Source: RGIG990 sp045589455
Lineage (GTDB): Bacteria > Verrucomicrobiota > Kiritimatiellia > RFP12 > UBA3636
Direction of reading: 5' to 3'
Assembly (NCBI GenBank): GCA_045589455.1
Contig: JAZNPC010000081.1
Coordinates: forward strand, 1 to 19,904
DNA length: 19,904 nt
Shown here: positions 6,113-14,894 of the stretch, piece after piece
How positions within the stretch are numbered: position 1 is the stretch's first letter
Layout of the letters: every line of letters starts with the position of its first letter
Translations under genes and position numbers: made by a program
The notes under the pieces: generated by a model
Seen by the model: the letters and a program-made list of their open reading frames with translations, nothing else
The model's database searches: none
What the model was told of the DNA's origin: nothing

Positions 6113-9106
6113 TTAGTGCGCTTCAAGCCAATTATCACCAATTCCAATATCAACCTTAAGAGGAATTGGTAGCTTAACAACACTTGTCATGCATTCCTCA
6201 ACGAGAGTTCGCATTTGCTCTACCTCATCACGAGGAACATCAAATACAAGCTCGTCATGAACCTGCAATAGTAGACGTGAGCGAAGGCCCTTCTCTTTGA
6301 TTTGGGTGGCAACGGCAACCATAGCGAGCTTAATTAAATCTGCTGCACTACCCTGCACTGGCGTATTCACAGCGATGCGCTCTGCACCAGCGCGAACTGT
6401 TGCATTGCGGGAATTAATATCGCGTAGAGGACGCTTTCTTCCAAGAAGCGTCTTCACATAGCCATCCTTACGGGCTGCTTCAACTGTGTTATCAATGAAG
6501 GCGCGAATCTTTGGGAACTGCTCAAAATATGTATTGCGCAAATCTGCTGCAACGGTTCTTGATGTACCAAGTCTTTGGGCCAAACCAAATGCACTAATGC
6601 CATAGATAATACCAAAGTTTACTTGCTTTGCTTGGGAACGCATTTCCTTGGTTACAGCATCCTCATCTACACCATAAACGCGGGCAGCAGTCTGCAAGTG
6701 AATATCTGTGTCTGTACGGAATGCCTCAAGCATAGATTCATCCATACTCATTGCAGCTGTCATGCGCAATTCAATCTGCGAATAGTCGGCAGCCATTAAC
6801 ACATGATCATTATCACGTGCAACGAATGCCTGACGTATACGCTTACCACGAGGTGAGCGCACTGGGATATTCTGAAGATTTGGATTATCGCTAGATAGGC
6901 GACCAGTTTCTGTTAAAGCCTGATTAAAGGATGTATGGATGCGGCCTGTGGCAGGGTCTACGCACTGCGGAAGCTTATCCACATAGGTTGACTTTAGCTT
7001 TGCGCAAGTGCGATACTCTAGCACTTCAGCAATGATTGGATGACGGCCTAGTAGACCCTGGAGCACTTCTTCACTTGTGGAATAAGCACCAGATGAGGTT
7101 TTGCCAGAAGGTGGAAGCTGAAGCACATTGAAAAGCACATCTGAAAGCTGAACTGGGGAAGAGATATTAAACTGCCTTCCAGCCATCTCATAAATCTTTG
7201 CTTCTATTTGAGCAAGCTCTTGCTCTAGCTCATAGCTATATTCTTTAAGAGCTAAAGTATTTACACGAATACCCTCGCATTCCATATCAAACAAAATGCG
7301 AATTAGAGGATTCTCGCTTCTTTCAAGCGCTTCATCAAGCTTTGCTTCCTTGCAGATTGCAGAAAGCTTTTCATGAAGCTGCAAAGAGATATCTGCATCC
7401 TCAGCAGCATACTCTGCCACCTGCTCAAGAGGAACCTGATCCATTGTGATGCTCTTCTTACCACTTCCCTTTGCACCAATTAGTGCAACAATTGGGATAG
7501 GATTGTAGCCAAGAAATTCACGAGCAAGAGCATCCATACCATGACGTGAGGAAGAATCGAGCACATAGTGCTCAATCATAGAGTCAAAAAGAGGGCCATT
7601 CACCTTGATACCAATATTGTTCAATATATGCATATCAAACTTAATATTGTGGCCTGTCTTAGCAATTGCTGGATTTTCAAAGCATGGACCTAGAATTGTG
7701 CGGATTAGTTCTTCTGTTAGTGGCTCATCACCAGAAGCAACGTTCTCTACTATTGGTGCAGGCTCAGCTGCAGGCACTGGGTCACCAAAACCAAAATCGC
7801 CAAAGAGTTCACTTTGAACAGGCTTTGCCGATGGTGCGGCGCCAAAATCTGCAAACAAATCACCTTGAACAGCGCCCTGAGGCTCCTCTGGAGCACCTGG
7901 ATAGCGTAGAGCCACATAGTAAGCCTCATGAGCTTTCATAGCAACTGATAGGCCAACTAGCTTTGCTGTATGGGTATCTACGCCTGTTGTCTCTGTATCA
8001 AAGGTGAAGCAGCTTACGTTATTAAGCTTTGCTGCAAGCTCCTCAAGTGGCTTACGAGTTGTAATTGTATAATAATTATGTGGCACAGTGGCTACTGTAT
8101 CATATACAGGAACTGCTTCAACCGCCTCCTCCGTGGCAGAGTCAGTAGATACTGCTTCTACTTTAGGAGTTGAAGCTGCTGCTTGTTCATCATTCTGCTT
8201 AGAAGCAGAATTTAAGATGTGACCGGTTAGCTTACCGTAGATTCCTGCGAGCTCATATTTCTGGCAAAATTGCTTTAGCTTATCTTCATCAAAAGCTCTT
8301 ATCTGCAAATCCTCTAGCTTTACATCAAGAGGCGCATCTTTGCGAATCTCTGCAAGCCAGCGAGACATACGAGCAATTTCAACATTTTCTTGTACGCGCT
8401 CCTTTAGCTTGCCCTTAAGCTCATCGGCATGCTCAATAACACCCTCTAAAGAGCCATATTGCTGTATAAGCTGAATAGCGGTCTTAGGACCCACACCAGG
8501 GAAGCCAGGAATGTTATCTGATGCATCACCAGCCATACCTAGATAGTCAATCATCTGCTTTGGTGATTGCACACCCCAATCAGCGCAAACCTTTGCTACA
8601 TCATAAACCTCATCAACACCAGCATTTTTGCCACCGCTAGATGGTCTATGCAAAACAGTATTCTCATCAACTAGCTGAGCAATATCCTTATCAGGAGAAA
8701 CAAGCACAGTAGGCACACCCCACTCTGCTCCCTTTGCTGCAAGAGTTCCCATCAAATCATCTGCCTCAAAGCCATCAAGCTTGAGGAATGGGATATTCAT
8801 GATATTAGCAAATTCTTCTGCCATAGGAATTGCTGCAGCAATATCCTCAGGAAGCTTCTCGCGCTGTGCTTTATATTCTGGATATTTCTCATGTCTAAAG
8901 GTTGGAGATGTATCCATCACAAGAGCAATGTGAGTTGCACCACGCTCTTGAAGAAAGTCGCGAACTGTTTGTGCAAAGACAAAGATAGATGATGTATTAA
9001 TGCCAGTAGCCGTCATTCTAGGACGGTTGATGAGTGCAAAATGCCCACGATAAAGAATAGGCATTACATCCATCACTATTAGCTTATTTTCTTTTTTCTC
9101 TTCCAT
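6113..9106 (-). CDS. polA: DNA polymerase I with 5' nuclease, proofreading and polymerase domains
   Basis: Gap-filling and Okazaki-fragment-processing DNA polymerase. At 997 residues it is longer than the E. coli enzyme (928). The 5' nuclease (1-about 295) shows the acidic cluster GFEADDLMG (112-120) and GDASDNIPG (193-201). A polar linker (298-345) leads to the 3'-5' exonuclease (about 346-590), which looks active: DTET (370-373), GHNIKFD (485-491) and YAAED (566-570). The polymerase domain has motif A DYSQIELR (774-781), the O-helix region (about 822-836) and motif C QVHDE (948-952). The extra length is mostly the linker plus an insertion at about 403-463 inside the exonuclease domain, which contains QGDLF (414-418) and QSELF (431-435), resembling sliding-clamp-binding pentapeptides. 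AAGGA precedes the ATG. It lies 12 bp downstream of the AraC-type gene. Confidence 0.97.
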   Translation of the reverse strand: MEEKKENKLIVMDVMPILYRGHFALINRPRMTATGINTSSIFVFAQTVRDFLQERGATHIALVMDTSPTFRHEKYPEYKAQREKLPEDIAAAIPMAEEFANIMNIPFLKLDGFEADDLMGTLAAKGAEWGVPTVLVSPDKDIAQLVDENTVLHRPSSGGKNAGVDEVYDVAKVCADWGVQSPKQMIDYLGMAGDASDNIPGFPGVGPKTAIQLIQQYGSLEGVIEHADELKGKLKERVQENVEIARMSRWLAEIRKDAPLDVKLEDLQIRAFDEDKLKQFCQKYELAGIYGKLTGHILNSASKQNDEQAAASTPKVEAVSTDSATEEAVEAVPVYDTVATVPHNYYTITTRKPLEELAAKLNNVSCFTFDTETTGVDTHTAKLVGLSVAMKAHEAYYVALRYPGAPEEPQGAVQGDLFADFGAAPSAKPVQSELFGDFGFGDPVPAAEPAPIVENVASGDEPLTEELIRTILGPCFENPAIAKTGHNIKFDMHILNNIGIKVNGPLFDSMIEHYVLDSSSRHGMDALAREFLGYNPIPIVALIGAKGSGKKSITMDQVPLEQVAEYAAEDADISLQLHEKLSAICKEAKLDEALERSENPLIRILFDMECEGIRVNTLALKEYSYELEQELAQIEAKIYEMAGRQFNISSPVQLSDVLFNVLQLPPSGKTSSGAYSTSEEVLQGLLGRHPIIAEVLEYRTCAKLKSTYVDKLPQCVDPATGRIHTSFNQALTETGRLSSDNPNLQNIPVRSPRGKRIRQAFVARDNDHVLMAADYSQIELRMTAAMSMDESMLEAFRTDTDIHLQTAARVYGVDEDAVTKEMRSQAKQVNFGIIYGISAFGLAQRLGTSRTVAADLRNTYFEQFPKIRAFIDNTVEAARKDGYVKTLLGRKRPLRDINSRNATVRAGAERIAVNTPVQGSAADLIKLAMVAVATQIKEKGLRSRLLLQVHDELVFDVPRDEVEQMRTLVEECMTSVVKLPIPLKVDIGIGDNWLEAH

Positions 9107-9118
9107 TGCAATAAATCC

Positions 9119-9988
9119 TTAGATAGCCCCAGAAGAAACTCGCTTTGATGTGCGATATTCTGACGGTGACATATTGTAGTACTTCTTAAATTTATTTGAG
9201 AAATATGCTGGATCGTTGAAGCCAGCATTACGGCACACCTCATTGATTGTCATATTGGTGTGGCTCAAGAAGCCCGCTGCATGCATAAGACGAATGTTTG
9301 TTAAAAATGCTTGTGGTGTTTGGTCAATCATCTTATTCCAATATCTGAAGAAGGAGCGACGGCTCATACCACAATTACGGGCTATTTCATCGAAATCAAT
9401 TTCATTCATAAAATTGCTCTGCAATTCTGCAACAACAGCATGGATTCTTTCATCCTGCTTTGGAATCTCAAAGTTCGGTTTTTGAAGAAACAGCTTTGTC
9501 ACTAAATTCCAAGCAGCGACATCAATTTTATCTGCTACACCTGGTTGATCATAGATTGGGAAATATGTGCGCAATTCATTGATTAAAGAGATTACATCAG
9601 CGGTAAGGGTTAATGGCCATGAAATATCAGTGCTTTGAATACCAAAGCTTTCAAATGCTTGCTCAAGCTTTGGATTATAAATCATGAAAAATGTTTCGCG
9701 TGGTTTATTGTATGTATATTCATGATGAACACCCTCACGCTGTATTATTAGGTGCGGATACTCATTTTTTATCTTCTCGCCTCCAAGTGAATCTGTAGCG
9801 TTTTTTTCACCACCATGGACGCGAATAGCGAACTCCATTCCACCAATATGCTCACCATTATATGAATCCTTTTCAATATATGCAGCACCTATTGTATCCA
9901 ACGGAAATGGGAATGACACCATGCGTTTTACTTTAGTTAAATCGATCCAATAAAGAAAATAGTTATTTTGAACAGTATTCTTTTCCAT
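9119..9988 (-). CDS. AraC/XylS-family transcriptional regulator
   Basis: A 289-residue DNA-binding regulator. The N-terminal half (about 1-165) is probably the sensory region, with His58, His79 and His88-His89 in a cupin-like stretch; the ligand is unknown. The C-terminal AraC module shows a first helix-turn-helix around 199-220 and a second around 248-270, with the family signature NDPAYFSNKFKKYYNMSPSEYR spread over 258-279. The start is well supported: AGAAGGG sits just upstream of the ATG, and a promoter-like pair with 17-bp spacing lies about 20-50 bp upstream (10011-10039). It is the first gene of the cluster, 12 bp before polA. Whether it regulates this unit or distant sugar-use genes cannot be told from the sequence. 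Confidence 0.92.
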   Translation of the reverse strand: MEKNTVQNNYFLYWIDLTKVKRMVSFPFPLDTIGAAYIEKDSYNGEHIGGMEFAIRVHGGEKNATDSLGGEKIKNEYPHLIIQREGVHHEYTYNKPRETFFMIYNPKLEQAFESFGIQSTDISWPLTLTADVISLINELRTYFPIYDQPGVADKIDVAAWNLVTKLFLQKPNFEIPKQDERIHAVVAELQSNFMNEIDFDEIARNCGMSRRSFFRYWNKMIDQTPQAFLTNIRLMHAAGFLSHTNMTINEVCRNAGFNDPAYFSNKFKKYYNMSPSEYRTSKRVSSGAI

Positions 9989-10010
9989 ACTTTACCCTTC
10001 TTTTGGCACA

Positions 10011-10039
10011 ATTTTAATATATTTCCTAGCGAAAGTAAA
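10011..10039 (-). promoter_or_regulatory. Sigma70-like promoter for the araC-polA-met cluster
   Basis: On the minus strand TTTACT (10039-10034) and TAAAAT (10016-10011) are separated by 17 bp, resembling -35 and -10 boxes. The expected transcription start near 10004 would give a short leader containing AGAAGGG before the ATG at 9988. A 10-bp palindrome AAAGGCCTTT (10037-10046) overlaps the -35 box and could be a regulator site. This is consensus matching by eye only. Confidence 0.5.
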
Positions 10040-10103
10040 GGCCTTTGGCAAAAAAACAATAGTTAAGAACACAACAACTGACAAGTATGATGCATGTGAT
10101 GAC

Positions 10104-10228
10104 TTGAAGTGCGAAAAAGGGACGCAACCTCCTACGCCAAGGCTTCCACCTACGTTAAAACTACGGTGGACAGGACGGTGGATAGGACGGTCGCTAGATG
10201 CACTGGGCTCTCGTGGGAGCTTGTGCAT
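10104..10228. repeat. Fragment of the flanking repeat family plus small hairpins, in a 300-bp gene-free gap
   Basis: The gap 9989-10289 holds no credible gene. At 10104-10125 the box TTGAAGTGCGA followed by AAAAGGGACGC repeats the flank module; 19 bp (10107-10125) are identical to the copies at 115-133 and 19650-19668, in the same orientation. Next come an imperfect hairpin TCCACC...GGTGGA (10145-10170), a 12-bp tandem duplication GGTGGACAGGAC/GGTGGATAGGAC (10165-10188), and a nested hairpin ATGCAC-GCTC...GAGC-GTGCAT (10198-10228). No T-run follows the hairpins on the minus strand, so they are weak terminator candidates for the gene ending at 10290. An 87-codon frame across the gap overlaps promoter and repeats and looks spurious. 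Confidence 0.65.
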
Positions 10229-10289
10229 GAAAGCGTCATGTAGATAGAGGCGCAAAGCGTATGCAATGCACTATAATTTGTCTATTTAC

Positions 10290-13200
10290 CTATCTTCTTT
10301 TAAGAATAAAGGTCTTATTATATCCACGAAGCTTCAATATCTCATCTGCATACTTCAAATATGCCTCAGGAGAAACTGATTCATCCATTTGAGAAAGTGA
10401 AAGTGTATCTGTAATAGTGTAGTGAATATAATCATCGTATTTTACACGTAATATCATACGAAAAACAGTGACACTTCCATCGCCTTCTCCTAAATTTAAC
10501 ATATATGTGCTTGGCTCTGCAAGCAGCTCATAATCCTTAGGTATAATTATTTCAATAACATTACGCTGCATAAGTTCAGAGCTTCTTTGCATTGGATAAT
10601 TGCGTAAGAATGGCAAAGGAGATGGAAACAAAATGTATGATTCAGGAATTGTATACTGAAGGGTTTGGCCATCCTCGGTTGTTTTTAGTGTTGGCAATTG
10701 CATACGAACCTTATAGGAGCGCGTAACTGTATTTGTTGAAATATCTATATTTAAGTCACCAATTGCCATTGCTGAGCGACCATGAGCGCCAACAAGCTGA
10801 GCATGATGACGCTCCTTCATCTCAGGGACTAGCTCTGAATATTGCTTAACAAAATTCTCCAAGCGTTGATTATTTCTAATGTTTTTTACAGAAATTGTTG
10901 CCATCCCATTTTTTTCAATATTTATGACTATATGATTATGCTCATCATAAGCATTTACATTAGAAGTGGTTGTATCTAAATATGTTCTTTTTGACATTTC
11001 TCCATTAGAATCAAATAATGGGACGCCACAATATTTTGGAGTAAGTGACATATCTAAGGCATATTGTGATCCAATATTTGGATAATATTTCTTTCCGTCT
11101 ATATCCACCTCAATTAGTACCAAATCAACATCTGTTAGCACACAAGCAGAAAGAGATTTCTCAGGAGCTTTAGCACGCAATTTACTAATTCCAAGAAGTA
11201 GCTTTGGATTTAATCCTAACTCTTTAAGCATTGTATATTGAAGAACAGCATAGTCAAAATCATTAGCATATCCATTTTCCAGTACGGCATCTGGTGCTAA
11301 ATAATCCTCTTGCGCCAATTTATTAAAGGATGGACCAATCCTACGAATATGCTTTGCCGTATAATCACGAACTGCTGTTAAAATAGCCAACTGTGTTGCA
11401 TCAGGCCCCAAAGCCGTCTTTAGCTCTTGTGCGATTTTTCTAGCATTATATGTAGATTGTTCATTATCTCGGGCTTTGATTATTTGAGCAATTTCACTAC
11501 CCTGTAATGCTGGCTGAGTTCTAAATACATAATAATCAAAATCAAAGAAATTTGCTCGCATTGTATCATCTAATGTTGGATACTGCTTACGCAAGCTTCT
11601 TGCAGGAAATTCTACTACATCTGGAGCATATGTAGACAATTTAGCTCCTTGTGTATTCAGCATTAGCTCAAGCTGATAGCCCTGCTCCGGATTGTTTTTT
11701 ATAAATTCCTGGATAGATGGAATATCAAATTCTACATATGCTTCCTCTACAGGAGCAAAGCAAACAGTATAGAAACGTAAACCAGAAAAATAATCAACAG
11801 GAATGCGCTGTTCTATTTCATATTCTACAGAATCACCAAGTTCAGTATCTGGAAAATTAAGTACTAATTGCTTACAAGCGGGATATGCAGGAGCAGAACC
11901 AACCCACGCTTTATCCATAAGATTTGTTATCCAAGAGGAATTTCTCTCACCAGAGGCTTTTATTGTAGCGGCACTAATAATACTTAGCTTTTCATACTTA
12001 GGGAAATAATCAAAAGAAGCATCTGAAAACTCTGATTTTGCCGCTCTATCTAATAGCTTAACACGTTGCTTTCGATTGACAACTACTTCAGATGTGGCAG
12101 AGTCTACACGAACACGAACCGTTAACACCTCAAAAACATGCCCATCATTTGTGATACTAGGCATACCAAAAGCAGACAAGGCTTGAACAGTATCTGTTTG
12201 GGAATTATCCTTTGCTGCTTTTATGGCAGAAGTATTAAAAATCGGCTTTATCTGACTCATTAGGTCCTGTGTAAACAACGCACTGCGACAATCTTCATAT
12301 TCTTCTGGAGGAACCTCAAGCTTGGTGATAGCGGTGGCAAGGTCTAATTGAAGTGTTGGTGCTACAATGCCCGTGGCAGGGTGTAGCTGAGCTACATATT
12401 TAAAAACGAATGGGCCAGAAGAAACATCTATATTTGAAAGTTGTTTTGGAAAAGTTGCTTCTGAAAATTCATTTGGGAGTTGAATAGATATATGCTCTTC
12501 TTCTCCACAGGTAGATAAAATCTTTAGAGGAAATCTTCGTGTCAACAAACTCGTATCTGGCATTACCATATTAACTATGCCAAAAACACCACTAAATTTA
12601 GGAACATCAATAACAGCAGCAGAACCATTCAAGGATTGAGGAAAAGGCGAAACCATATCATAAAACAATTCTAATTTTAGAGGCTTTGTGGTATCGCTTG
12701 GATCCGCAGGTAAAAGCTTATAATCCGTTAGAATCAATTTAGAATTGGCTTTCATCAAGTTTCTACGGATAAATGACTGAATAGTTGGCTTATCATTATT
12801 AACAAAGAAGCCACGATACATTGTATCATTCAATCCCTTAAAATCAATTGTCGTATGACAGTCGCTCAACAAATTTGCACCATCTTTCGCTATTTCAAGT
12901 TGGGCTGTTGTTTTAATTGAAACCATATTTTTATGATAATCAATAGGTGGAGAAACCCTTAATTTCTCACCATCTGGTTTTGCTACAAGATAGCTTTTTT
13001 CACATAAATATTCAGGAAATATTTCTGCAGTACTTTCATTTGTTGGATCCATAAGCACATATTCATCTGAACCATCGAATTGAACGGCAACAACTGCATG
13101 ATTAAAGAAAGTAATTGGCACTTCATTATCCAGTTTTTCTCCCTGCATAATCAGCACTGGATAAGAATTAAAGCCTGCAAGCCTTAGCATCGTTACAAGT

Positions 13201-14249
13201 AGAGCCGCTTTATCTCTACAAACGCCATGCTTGTTTTCAAAGGTCATGCTTACCGGATGTGGTTCATAGCCAGGGGCAACAGTCTCTGTTGTTACACCCA
13301 TGTAACGAATCTTTTGTGAAACATATGTAAACACCTTAAGCAAACGCTCTGGGCTTTTTTCCTCAGTTCCTGCAACTAATGTCTTAACTTCCTCTTCCAT
13401 CGCAGGAGTAATAGCATTAAGGGGTTCTTCACATAACTCCCAATACCATTTAGAAATCTCTTCCCAATTCTTAGCAGTTGAAACAATACAACGTCCCACA
13501 CAGCTATACATTGCTGGCATATCTGGCTCTGGAAATGCTTGTGGTACATCAGAAATCTCCCAGCAATAATTGATGCGGCCATCCTCATGCTTCTCACTGA
13601 AATCTACATCCTTAATTGTATTACGAGTAACGATGGATTGAAGTGGCAAAGTATCTGGGCCAGAAATCAAATAACGATACTTCAATATTGGAGAGCTTGT
13701 TTCTAAGACAAAAATATCACCAAAGAAATTTGGTACACGGGTCTTACTTGTCGTCCTTGTCATTTTAATATGAGCGATATCACCAACTTCAAAATCAGGA
13801 ATAAGAACCTGGACCAATTTATTATTAGGATCATAGATATTTGAATCCATCTGTGAGCTATCAATATTCTCGCTCGTCACCTTGTCTGCATTTAGGGCGA
13901 TTACACCTGTTGGCTTTATTAGCTCTACAACATCTACTGAGAATGTGCTATAAGAAGAATCAAACCAGAAGGTTTGAGTACGAACATCTTGAACACCGAC
14001 TTGTGTATTTGCCTTAACAAAATATTCATTCTCCTCTGTGTATGTACCATCTTCGTTATATTTTACAATTGTCGTATCAGCAAGAATAATAGAATCTGCA
14101 TTAGGATAATTTTCTACCGTAGCATTGGTAAATGCGACCTCAACAAAATTCGTGCCTAGTTGGGCGATCCATTCGCTATTTGATACAAGCTCTGCATGTA
14201 TGCTTATGGAAAACAATGCGATTACACAAAGACTAAAGATTTTTCTCAT
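10290..14249 (-). CDS. Large exported DUF3857/transglutaminase-like protein with internal duplication
   Basis: A 1,319-residue protein with an N-terminal signal peptide (basic MRK, hydrophobic core to about 16, likely cleavage after SIHA at 19), so probably periplasmic or surface-located. The first half has a DUF3857-like region (about 35-235) and a transglutaminase-like core with an intact triad: Cys344 (HGVCRDKA), His384 (NHAVV) and Asp401 (LMDPT). The second half repeats the plan: a DUF3857-like region (about 705-850), then a transglutaminase-like region (about 942-1060) where the aligned Cys appears to be Asn996 and the His/Asp positions are also changed. The C-terminus (about 1100-1319) resembles the beta-rich DUF3858-type end. 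The ATG at 14249 is preferred over 14288 because TAGGA precedes it and the signal peptide starts there. Family role unknown; cysteine-protease or structural roles are possible. Confidence 0.88.
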   Translation of the reverse strand: MRKIFSLCVIALFSISIHAELVSNSEWIAQLGTNFVEVAFTNATVENYPNADSIILADTTIVKYNEDGTYTEENEYFVKANTQVGVQDVRTQTFWFDSSYSTFSVDVVELIKPTGVIALNADKVTSENIDSSQMDSNIYDPNNKLVQVLIPDFEVGDIAHIKMTRTTSKTRVPNFFGDIFVLETSSPILKYRYLISGPDTLPLQSIVTRNTIKDVDFSEKHEDGRINYCWEISDVPQAFPEPDMPAMYSCVGRCIVSTAKNWEEISKWYWELCEEPLNAITPAMEEEVKTLVAGTEEKSPERLLKVFTYVSQKIRYMGVTTETVAPGYEPHPVSMTFENKHGVCRDKAALLVTMLRLAGFNSYPVLIMQGEKLDNEVPITFFNHAVVAVQFDGSDEYVLMDPTNESTAEIFPEYLCEKSYLVAKPDGEKLRVSPPIDYHKNMVSIKTTAQLEIAKDGANLLSDCHTTIDFKGLNDTMYRGFFVNNDKPTIQSFIRRNLMKANSKLILTDYKLLPADPSDTTKPLKLELFYDMVSPFPQSLNGSAAVIDVPKFSGVFGIVNMVMPDTSLLTRRFPLKILSTCGEEEHISIQLPNEFSEATFPKQLSNIDVSSGPFVFKYVAQLHPATGIVAPTLQLDLATAITKLEVPPEEYEDCRSALFTQDLMSQIKPIFNTSAIKAAKDNSQTDTVQALSAFGMPSITNDGHVFEVLTVRVRVDSATSEVVVNRKQRVKLLDRAAKSEFSDASFDYFPKYEKLSIISAATIKASGERNSSWITNLMDKAWVGSAPAYPACKQLVLNFPDTELGDSVEYEIEQRIPVDYFSGLRFYTVCFAPVEEAYVEFDIPSIQEFIKNNPEQGYQLELMLNTQGAKLSTYAPDVVEFPARSLRKQYPTLDDTMRANFFDFDYYVFRTQPALQGSEIAQIIKARDNEQSTYNARKIAQELKTALGPDATQLAILTAVRDYTAKHIRRIGPSFNKLAQEDYLAPDAVLENGYANDFDYAVLQYTMLKELGLNPKLLLGISKLRAKAPEKSLSACVLTDVDLVLIEVDIDGKKYYPNIGSQYALDMSLTPKYCGVPLFDSNGEMSKRTYLDTTTSNVNAYDEHNHIVINIEKNGMATISVKNIRNNQRLENFVKQYSELVPEMKERHHAQLVGAHGRSAMAIGDLNIDISTNTVTRSYKVRMQLPTLKTTEDGQTLQYTIPESYILFPSPLPFLRNYPMQRSSELMQRNVIEIIIPKDYELLAEPSTYMLNLGEGDGSVTVFRMILRVKYDDYIHYTITDTLSLSQMDESVSPEAYLKYADEILKLRGYNKTFILKRR

Positions 14250-14284
14250 ATCTAGGTTCCTACTAAAAAATACAATAAACAAAA

Positions 14285-14300
14285 GCATTTAAATTAATGC
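14285..14300 (-). terminator. Weak candidate terminator after the exonuclease gene
   Basis: On the minus strand GCATT-AATTTA-AATGC forms a 5-bp stem followed by TTTTGTTTATTG and then a T-run. The stem is short and AT-rich, so termination would be inefficient at best; the DUF3857 gene begins only about 35 bp further on and may be reached by read-through. Confidence 0.25.
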
Positions 14301-14306
14301 AAAGCA

Positions 14307-14879
14307 CTACGCCAATGAAGAAAGCTCATTAATAGTTAGCTTATCCCAACCAGGAAGCGCTACTATGGTTTGTAAAAGGATAGCGCAAGCAACTGCATCA
14401 TAAAGAGCATCATGTGGCTCTCGTCCTGGACAAATAGCATCAATTTTAGCTTTTAATTGAAGCACAACAATTAAATCCTCTAGGGCGTAGGAGCTAAGTC
14501 CCTTCCATACGCGACGGCTCAATGCTAGTGTATCTATCCAACAATCAAATCTGTGCATTGGTGCCACCTGCTTAAGCATGGTGCGCTCTGTACCAATGTT
14601 ATGGGCAACAAGTACGCGCCCCACAAGACGAGGGGAAAGCTCGGGCCATAGCTCAACGAGCTTTGGAGCTTGCTTAAGCTCCTCTCGTAGCTGTGCATGA
14701 CGTCCTGGCGCAAATTTATTAAATGGACGCTCGCCAATATGAAGCAAAGAATCAAGCTGATTATAGAGCTCTGTGCTAGTTAAAGAGACAAGTCCTATCT
14801 GCCAAGGCTGATTTTGGTAGCCTGGCACCGATCCAGTTGTCTCAAAATCTATTGCTGTTAGTTCTATATTTGCTTCCAT
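14307..14879 (-). CDS. DnaQ-like 3'-5' exonuclease (RNase H fold)
   Basis: A 190-residue single-domain exonuclease of the DEDDh type, likely degrading DNA or RNA 3' ends. Motif I is AIDFETTG (9-16) with Asp11 and Glu13. Motif II is VAHNIGTERTML (91-102), where the usual Asp after Phe is replaced by Glu98. Motif III is HDALYDAVACA (156-166) with His156 and Asp161. Four of the five expected acidic/His positions are therefore standard and one is a conservative change. There are no extra domains, so it is neither a full polymerase epsilon partner nor a UvrC fusion. It starts 15 bp after the Gfo/Idh/MocA gene, without a clear Shine-Dalgarno, and is presumably translated from the same message. Confidence 0.85.
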   Translation of the reverse strand: MEANIELTAIDFETTGSVPGYQNQPWQIGLVSLTSTELYNQLDSLLHIGERPFNKFAPGRHAQLREELKQAPKLVELWPELSPRLVGRVLVAHNIGTERTMLKQVAPMHRFDCWIDTLALSRRVWKGLSSYALEDLIVVLQLKAKIDAICPGREPHDALYDAVACAILLQTIVALPGWDKLTINELSSLA

Positions 14880-14894
14880 TTACAACTATCAAAT

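Noticed and set aside
9992..10255. 87-codon open frame between the AraC gene and the DUF3857 gene
   Set aside because: It overlaps the araC promoter and a repeat fragment; the sequence is low in coding character and its end runs into the AraC ribosome-binding region.
14250..14288. Longer start of the DUF3857 protein at 14288
   Set aside because: It would put 13 extra residues before a standard signal peptide; the ATG at 14249 has TAGGA upstream and begins with the typical basic n-region.
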